From contig CALKAA010000362.1 in the NCBI GenBank assembly GCA_937983495.1, positions 1 to 16,323 on the forward strand: a DNA stretch of 16,323 nt, given 5' to 3'. The notes under the pieces were generated by a model that saw only the letters and a program-made list of their open reading frames with translations, had not been told where the DNA came from and searched no databases. Shown here piece by piece: positions 12,880-16,323 of this stretch. Within the stretch, counting starts at the first letter, position 1. Each line of letters opens with the position of its first letter. The position numbers and the translations under genes are program-made. The DNA comes from an uncultured Gemmobacter sp. GTDB taxonomy: Bacteria; Pseudomonadota; Alphaproteobacteria; Rhodobacterales; Rhodobacteraceae.

Positions 12880-14286
12880 ATGCGTCTTGCTACCATTTTT
12901 GCCGTCACAACACTTCTGACGGCCTGTGCGCCGGCGTCGAACCCGTCCGATCCGGCGCAGGTGTCGATGAACCGCCCGCGTGAAGTGCCTTCTGGCACTC
13001 CGGTCGCTGCTACGGCTGCGGTGGCCAGCTTTGCGCCGGTTGTGGCACCCAGTCGGGCGCAGCGCTCCAATGCCGAGATTGCGCAGGATTTCATCGACCT
13101 GGAATTCCGCATGGAAAGCGGTCGCCCCCTGCCGGTCTTTACCCGCTTTGAAGGCCCTGTCACGGTGGCGCTGCAAGGTCAGGTGCCCCCCTCGGCCCCG
13201 CAGGACTTGGCACGCCTTGTGTCACGGCTGCGCAACGAGGCTGGCATCAATATCAGCCAGACCTCGGGTCCGGCCTCGATCACCGTGGAATTCGTGCCCC
13301 GCCGCACCATCCGCACAACCTATGCCAATGTGGCCTGTTTCGTGGTGCCCAATGTCAGCTCCTGGGCTGAATTCAAGACGGCGCGCGGGACTGGCATTCT
13401 GGATTGGGCCTCTGTGCGCACACGCACCAAGGCCGCCGTTTTTGCGCCCGCCGATGCCAGCCCGCAAGAGGTGCGTGACTGCCTGCATGAGGAAATGGCG
13501 CAGGCGCTTGGTCCGCTGAACGACCTGTATCAACTGCCCGACAGCGTGTTCAACGATGACAACTTCCACACCACGCTGACCGGTTTTGACATGCTTGTGT
13601 TGCGCGCCCATTACGCGCCGCAACTGCGTTCGGGCATGTCGCAGGCGCAGGTGGCCGCCGTGCTGCCGGGCTTGTTGGCGCAGCTGAATCCGGCGGGTGC
13701 CGGCGGGCGCAGCCATGATGGCGGCCGCACACCGCCCGCATGGGTGAAGTCGATGGAAGTGGCGCTTGGGGCTGGCGGGGGTGCCGGGGCCAAACGCGCG
13801 GCCGCCGAGCGCGCCTTGCAGATCGCCCGCGCGCAAGGGTGGAGTGATGGCCGCCTTGCCTTCTCGCATTTCGCCGTGGGCCGGCTGAATATCGGGCAAG
13901 ACCCGGTGGTTGCCGCCAATGCCTTTGCCGAGGCCTCGCGCATTTATCGCCGCCTGCCGGGGGCGCATGTGCAGGTCGCGCATGTGGATATGCAGCTGGC
14001 TGCACTGGCCCTGAGCCAGGGTCGCCCCGATCAGGCGGTTGCCTTTGCCGATCGCGCCATTCCGGTGGTGCGTCGGGCCGAGAATGCCTCGCTGCTGGCG
14101 ACGCTGATGATGTTGAAGGCCGAGGCGCTGGATCTGGCGGGCAATGATGGCGCGGCGCGTGCGGTGCGCCTCGACAGCCAGCCTTGGGCACGCTATGGCT
14201 TCGGCTCTGACGCCGTGGCCCGGGCTCGCCAGCGCGACATCTCCTCGCTGGCCCCGTCGCGGTTTGGATTGGCAATCCGGGGCTGA
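12880..14286 (+). CDS. DUF2927 lipoprotein with HEExxQ motif and C-terminal TPR-like region
   Basis: This 468-residue protein starts with a short lipoprotein signal ending in the lipobox LTAC, with Cys16 as the lipidation site. It is therefore probably anchored on the periplasmic side. After a low-complexity Ala/Pro/Val linker, residues about 80-270 match the DUF2927 domain: NISQTSGPASITVEFVP, two cysteines (153, 201) that might pair, then CLHEEMAQALGPLNDLYQLP with His203-Glu204 and Gln208. The motif recalls metallopeptidase helices (HExxH-like), but the second histidine is glutamine. Residues about 300-440 are Ala-rich helices that look like TPR repeats (ALALSQGRPDQAVAFADRAI). Function is unknown. 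The ATG at 12880 has a distant AGGGG. It heads the operon with the VWA protein. Confidence 0.88.
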   Translation: MRLATIFAVTTLLTACAPASNPSDPAQVSMNRPREVPSGTPVAATAAVASFAPVVAPSRAQRSNAEIAQDFIDLEFRMESGRPLPVFTRFEGPVTVALQGQVPPSAPQDLARLVSRLRNEAGINISQTSGPASITVEFVPRRTIRTTYANVACFVVPNVSSWAEFKTARGTGILDWASVRTRTKAAVFAPADASPQEVRDCLHEEMAQALGPLNDLYQLPDSVFNDDNFHTTLTGFDMLVLRAHYAPQLRSGMSQAQVAAVLPGLLAQLNPAGAGGRSHDGGRTPPAWVKSMEVALGAGGGAGAKRAAAERALQIARAQGWSDGRLAFSHFAVGRLNIGQDPVVAANAFAEASRIYRRLPGAHVQVAHVDMQLAALALSQGRPDQAVAFADRAIPVVRRAENASLLATLMMLKAEALDLAGNDGAARAVRLDSQPWARYGFGSDAVARARQRDISSLAPSRFGLAIRG

Positions 14287-14304
14287 CGGCCAGCCCCGCA
14301 AGAC

Positions 14305-14325
14305 GGCGGCCCGGTGCGGGCCGCC
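14305..14325 (+). terminator. GC hairpin between DUF2927 and the 54-residue gene
   Basis: A perfect 8-bp stem GGCGGCCC / GGGCCGCC with a five-base loop lies 17 bases before the next start codon, just before its ribosome site. It has no T-run and may modulate read-through or protect the upstream RNA. Confidence 0.4.
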
Positions 14326-14342
14326 ACCTGAGGGGGCTGCAC

Positions 14343-14507
14343 ATGATCGTCATCACCGCTGCGATTTTCGGCGCGCTTCTGGGAGCAGGGCGCGCCCGTG
14401 CACATAACGGCAGCACGTTGGATATGGCGCAATGGGCGGCGGGTTTTGCCATAGCTTTTGCCCTACTGGGCCTGTTTGCCACCATTTTCATCGAACGCAG
14501 CCTCTAA
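14343..14507 (+). CDS. Small two-helix membrane protein, 54 residues
   Basis: The reading frame ATG 14343 to TAA 14507 encodes 54 residues. There is an N-terminal hydrophobic helix (about 1-15), a short polar arginine-containing loop (GRARAHNGSTLDMAQ), and a second helix (about 31-50), then ERSL at the end. A strong ribosome site GAGGGGG lies six bases upstream. Similar short proteins with a GxxxARRxGGxxLDMxQYA loop occur, as I recall, at this place in Rhodobacterales, so it is probably a real conserved gene. It lies 56 bases after the lipoprotein gene and 17 before the VWA gene, fitting an operon. Function is unknown; it may anchor or assist the VWA/MoxR pair. Confidence 0.75.
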   Translation: MIVITAAIFGALLGAGRARAHNGSTLDMAQWAAGFAIAFALLGLFATIFIERSL

Positions 14508-14524
14508 GCCGCTGGGGGCGTGCG

Positions 14525-15706
14525 ATGTTCCTGCCCTTCTTTGAAAATTTGCGCCGCCACGGCGTGCCGGTTTCGCTGCGCGAATGGCTGGGCTTTCTGG
14601 AGGGTCTCGTCGCCGGGCTGGTAACGCATGACCCCGAGGGGTTCTATTATCTGGCCCGCACCATTCTGGTGAAGGACGAGCGCCATCTGGATCGTTTCGA
14701 CCGTGCCTTTGCCGACAGTTTCAAGGGCCTTGAAGCCCTGACCGAAGCGGATGTCCTTGCGGCCCTGGACTTGCCGCCCGAATGGTTGGCGAAGCTGGCC
14801 GAAAAGCACCTGACGCCCGAGGAAAAAGCCCAGATCGAGGCGCTTGGCGGCTTTGACAAGCTGATGGAAACCCTGAAGCAACGGCTGGCCGAGCAGAAAG
14901 GCCGCCATCAGGGTGGCAACAAATGGATCGGCACGGCGGGCACCTCGCCCTTTGGGGCCTATGGCTATAACCCCGAAGGCGTGCGCATCGGGCAAGAGAC
15001 CAGTCGCCACCAGCGCGCGGTCAAGGTCTGGGACAAGCGCGAGTTTCGCAATCTGGATGACAAGGTGGAGCTGGGCACCCGTAACATCAAGGTTGCCCTG
15101 CGCCGTCTGCGCCGTTGGGCGCGCGATGGTGCGGCGGAGGAGCTGGACCTTGACGGCACCATCCGCGCCACCGCCGAACATGGCTGGCTGGATGTGCAAA
15201 CCCGGCCCGAGCGGCGCAATGCCGTGAAGGTGTTGCTGTTTCTGGATGTGGGCGGCAGCATGGACCCCTATATCCGTGTGCTGGAGGAGTTGTTCAGCGC
15301 CGCAAAATCCGAGTTCAAGCATCTGCGGCATTTCTACTTTCACAATTGCCTGTATGAGGGCGTCTGGACCGACAACGCCCGGCGCTGGAACGAACAGACC
15401 CCGACCTGGGAGGTGCTGCGCACCTATGGCCCGGAATACAAGGCGATTTTCGTGGGTGATGCCTCGATGTCGCCCTATGAGATCCTGCATCCCGGCGGTG
15501 CCAATGAACATTGGAACCCGGAAGCTGGTCAGATCTGGCTGGAGCGCGCGTGTCAGCAATGGCCCAACCACCTCTGGATCAACCCGGTGACCGAGGCGCA
15601 TTGGCACTACACCCAGTCGATCCGCCTGATCAGCCAGATTTTTGGCGGGCGCATGGTGCCGATGACGCTGGAGGGCATTGCGCGTGGCATCAAGGAATTG
15701 CGATGA
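14525..15706 (+). CDS. VWA-domain protein (CoxE-like), likely partner of the MoxR ATPase
   Basis: This 393-residue soluble protein is of the type encoded with MoxR/CoxD ATPases. The N-terminal half (about 1-230) is helical and charged (FFENLRRHGVPVSLREWL, then KHLTPEEKAQIEALGG). The C-terminal half is a VWA domain with the metal-site motif LDVGGSMD at residues 240-247: Asp241 and Ser245 are kept while the usual first serine is Gly243, a form I know from this family. A second site acidic residue is probably Asp312 in FVGDASMSPYE. The start at 14525 has GGGGG six bases upstream; the frame opens further upstream but would cover the 54-residue gene. Its stop overlaps the next ATG by four bases. 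It likely helps deliver the ATPase to an unknown client. Confidence 0.92.
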   Translation: MFLPFFENLRRHGVPVSLREWLGFLEGLVAGLVTHDPEGFYYLARTILVKDERHLDRFDRAFADSFKGLEALTEADVLAALDLPPEWLAKLAEKHLTPEEKAQIEALGGFDKLMETLKQRLAEQKGRHQGGNKWIGTAGTSPFGAYGYNPEGVRIGQETSRHQRAVKVWDKREFRNLDDKVELGTRNIKVALRRLRRWARDGAAEELDLDGTIRATAEHGWLDVQTRPERRNAVKVLLFLDVGGSMDPYIRVLEELFSAAKSEFKHLRHFYFHNCLYEGVWTDNARRWNEQTPTWEVLRTYGPEYKAIFVGDASMSPYEILHPGGANEHWNPEAGQIWLERACQQWPNHLWINPVTEAHWHYTQSIRLISQIFGGRMVPMTLEGIARGIKELR

Positions 15707-16044
15707 AGGCTCTGTTGCGCCGCCATCCGCTGCTGGTTCTGGCTTTTGTGCTGGCCTCGCTGGGGGCAACCTTTTTTGCCGGGCGCATTGTGTGGAACGC
15801 GATCTATTGGGCCCAGCACCGGCAAGAACCCGTGCAGCCCTGGATGACGGTTGGCTATGTCGGGCGCAGTTGGGGCCTGCCCCCGCGCGAGATTGACGCC
15901 CGCGCGGGCCTGCCGCTGCCCGAAAAAGGCCATCCGTTGACACTGCAACAGATCGCCGATCAGCGCGGCGTGCCGGTGGCCGAGATCATCGCCCTGGTCG
16001 AGGCGACCGTGGCGCAGATGCAGGCCGAACAGGCGCAACCGTGA
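15703..16044 (+). CDS. Small membrane-anchored hypothetical protein, 113 residues
   Basis: An N-terminal positively charged stretch (MKALLRRHP) precedes one membrane helix (about residues 9-31). A soluble tail follows, containing WMTVGYVGRSWGLPPREI, then LTLQQIADQRGVPVAEIIAL, which looks like a small helix-turn-helix-type fold, and ends in AQMQAEQAQP. The ATG overlaps the VWA stop (ATGA) and its own stop overlaps the next start (GTGA), so translation is probably coupled in the operon. I do not recognise a named family. The topology suggests the soluble tail faces the periplasm or cytosol depending on anchor orientation; the positive N-terminus favours a cytosolic N-terminus and periplasmic tail. 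Confidence 0.8.
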   Translation: MKALLRRHPLLVLAFVLASLGATFFAGRIVWNAIYWAQHRQEPVQPWMTVGYVGRSWGLPPREIDARAGLPLPEKGHPLTLQQIADQRGVPVAEIIALVEATVAQMQAEQAQP

Positions 16045-16292
16045 CCGATTGGCTGCTCAGCCTTGTGCCGACCTATGGGCTCTGGCTGATTGCGGCCAGC
16101 ACTTTTGCCTCCTGCCTTGCGCTGCCAATCCCGGCCTCGGTGCTGATGCTGGCGGCGGGGGGCTTTGCGGCTTCGGGTGATCTGGTGCTGGCGCAGGTGA
16201 TCGCGGCGGCCTTGGGCGGGGCTGTCGCGGGCGATCAGACCGGGGTCTGGCAGGGGGGCAAGGGCGGCGCTGGCTTCGTTTGCCGATTGTAG
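16041..16292 (+). CDS. DedA-family membrane protein, N-terminal part with premature stop
   Basis: The frame starts with GTG overlapping the previous stop (GTGA) and reads MTDWLLSLVPTYGLWLIAAS, then LALPIPASVLMLAAGGFAASGD, then AAALGGAVAGDQTG. These are the N-terminal helices and the GDQxG motif of DedA/SNARE-associated membrane proteins (lipid scramblase-like carriers, usually about 200 residues). It stops after 83 residues at TAG 16290-16292, just after the DQTG motif, where family members continue. No other plus frame gives a clear family continuation in the 31 bases left. Either the gene is truncated or broken, or the sequence has errors near the window end. It is the last gene of the operon in view. 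Confidence 0.65.
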   Translation: MTDWLLSLVPTYGLWLIAASTFASCLALPIPASVLMLAAGGFAASGDLVLAQVIAAALGGAVAGDQTGVWQGGKGGAGFVCRL

Positions 16293-16323
16293 CGCGTGGC
16301 AAAGGCATGGATGATTGGCCGGG

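Noticed and set aside
12479..12919. Plus-strand open frame of 146 codons from TTG with AGG six bases upstream
   Set aside because: It overlaps the DUF2927 start by 40 bases, resembles no family I know, has less biased third positions than the neighbouring genes, and runs through strong hairpins. It is not fully excluded.
14504..15943. 479-codon minus-strand frame opposite the VWA gene
   Set aside because: The plus strand has a full VWA protein with operon-style start and stop overlaps.

Overview
The window looks like chromosomal DNA of a GC-rich alphaproteobacterium, most probably Rhodobacterales (Rhodobacteraceae). Evidence for this is the CckA-type histidine kinase preceded by a perfect CtrA box, a DksA with a single cysteine in its degenerate zinc finger, the hairpin tail ending in GTGGGATATTTGG behind dgt, and the protein families present. 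No rRNA, tRNA, insertion sequence or CRISPR array was seen.

Layout. The left half (1-8148) is almost all minus strand: the N-terminal part of cckA (cut by the window edge), an rRNA m5C methyltransferase of the RsmB/NOP family, guaB, dgt, then a plus-strand A-type Fe-S carrier (erpA) divergent from dgt, and a minus-strand cluster of an EamA/DMT transporter, an unrecognised 369-residue protein and an 84-residue peptide carrying four copies of MPCSN. Positions 8149-8488 hold no gene but contain an AT-rich stretch with four same-direction DnaA-box-like sites (one a perfect TTATCCACA) and a perfect CtrA box. Rightward follow xthA (+), an FAD monooxygenase and dksA (both -), and a MoxR AAA+ ATPase (+). 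An 800-base gene-free region (12080-12879) is rich in inverted repeats. The window ends with a plus-strand operon: DUF2927 lipoprotein, a 54-residue membrane protein, a CoxE-like VWA protein, a 113-residue membrane protein and the start of a DedA-family protein.

How the parts may work together. CckA feeds phosphate through ChpT to CtrA in this class, so the CtrA boxes in front of cckA and in the DnaA-box region suggest cell-cycle control of both. The DnaA/CtrA region lies where gene direction switches from mostly leftward to more rightward, as expected near a replication origin, although erpA on the left and two genes on the right break the pattern. MoxR and VWA proteins usually act as a chaperone-like pair on a target protein; here a lipoprotein gene and a structured region sit between them. 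The MPCSN peptide, with a leader-like N-terminus, a hairpin behind its gene, an unknown protein and a transporter downstream, resembles a modified-peptide cassette. This is the best candidate for an undescribed system in the window, but the function is inference only.
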